Assembly (NCBI RefSeq): GCF_026914265.1 | Contig: NC_069124.1 | Coordinates: forward strand, 7,466,213-7,530,212 | From: Mya arenaria | Lineage: Eukaryota > Mollusca > Bivalvia > Myida > Myidae | Length of the DNA: 64,000 bases | Direction of reading: 5' to 3' | Shown here: positions 63,778 to 64,000 of the stretch, piece by piece | Layout: each line of letters opens with the position of its first letter | Numbering within the stretch: the stretch's first letter is position 1 | Notes under the pieces: model-generated | The model's database searches: none | Told to the model about the DNA's origin: nothing | The model's input: the letters and a program-made list of their open reading frames with translations, nothing else | Program-made: the position numbers and the translations under genes

Positions 63778-63801
63778 GCCTATGACTCCTCCAACATGTA
63801 G
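63778..63801 (+). pseudogene. possible FAM114A exon 11 with early stop
   Basis: After TTCAATACAG, the in-phase frame gives AYDSSNM and then TAG at 63799. In the family the residues after the LE of exon 10 are an A-x-x-S-S/A-x-Y block, so this looks like the true next exon or a dead copy of it. If used, the protein ends at residue 688 and lacks the last helix. The intact exon may lie beyond the window. Confidence 0.35.
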
Positions 63802-64000
63802 CGCATAGGAGAACAAGTTTCAGAAAACGTAGTAACATTATTCTCCTAAAAATGTACTTTATAATTATTATGTGTGTTGACACTTATCGAAAAAAAAATT
63901 GTTTGCCCATACAAAGTCTAATAATTTAGTACACTTGATCTTTTGTACAACATATGAGCATTAACCCCTTTAAACATATAGCCAGAAGTGTAAACTTTCA

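Overview
The window is animal nuclear DNA: AT-rich, with long GT-AG introns, minisatellites and many fossil transposons. The dispersed elements that begin TATGCCCCC and carry CCGTCCGTCC tracts are, from general knowledge, typical of bivalve mollusc genomes, so a bivalve is the best guess (inference; no search was run).

Two host genes are supported, both on the + strand. The first (start codon 10454, stop 34516) is a complete adhesion G-protein-coupled receptor. Its 24 exons join in frame into 1007 codons: signal peptide, an unrecognised N-terminal module, a six-cysteine exon, a HormR domain, a GAIN domain ending in an intact GPS cleavage motif, seven membrane helices and a basic, Ser/Tyr-rich cytoplasmic tail. 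The second (start codon 53381, running off the right edge) is a FAM114A-family gene (FAM114A1/NOXP20, FAM114A2), with 10 exons and 681 codons visible.

Around and inside them: 1-10.4 kb is gene-poor with a mariner/Tc1-like transposase fossil, a TTA-flanked MITE, a palindrome array and an old duplication of the sequence preceding receptor exon 1. The receptor introns hold a non-autonomous hAT-like element with an exact 8-bp target duplication, a strong hairpin, a poly-C/poly-G inverted-repeat element, a 42-bp minisatellite just before exon 2, and a 41-bp minisatellite that seems to have grown from the exon 18 splice donor. From 34.5 to 53.3 kb there is no host gene. That stretch has composite TATGCCCCC elements, a second 42-bp minisatellite (about 37 units, open in several frames), and a jockey/CR1-type non-LTR retrotransposon whose central reverse-transcriptase segment (about 560 bp) is inverted exactly between two TTAA sites.

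The FAM114A introns hold a 182-bp-unit element with a second tandem-repeat element nested in it; the nested element carries a series of perfect AGGTCAnnnTGACCT nuclear-receptor palindromes. The last large intron has about 19 tandem copies of a tRNA(Val)-like SINE-head fragment.

The two host genes show no functional link: one is a cell-surface receptor, the other a Golgi/Rab2-associated protein. The most interesting signals are repeat-derived: the TE-borne nuclear-receptor site array, the TTAA-bounded inversion, the tRNA-like minisatellite and the splice-donor minisatellite. All calls come from reading the sequence by eye; no alignment, expression or folding program was run.
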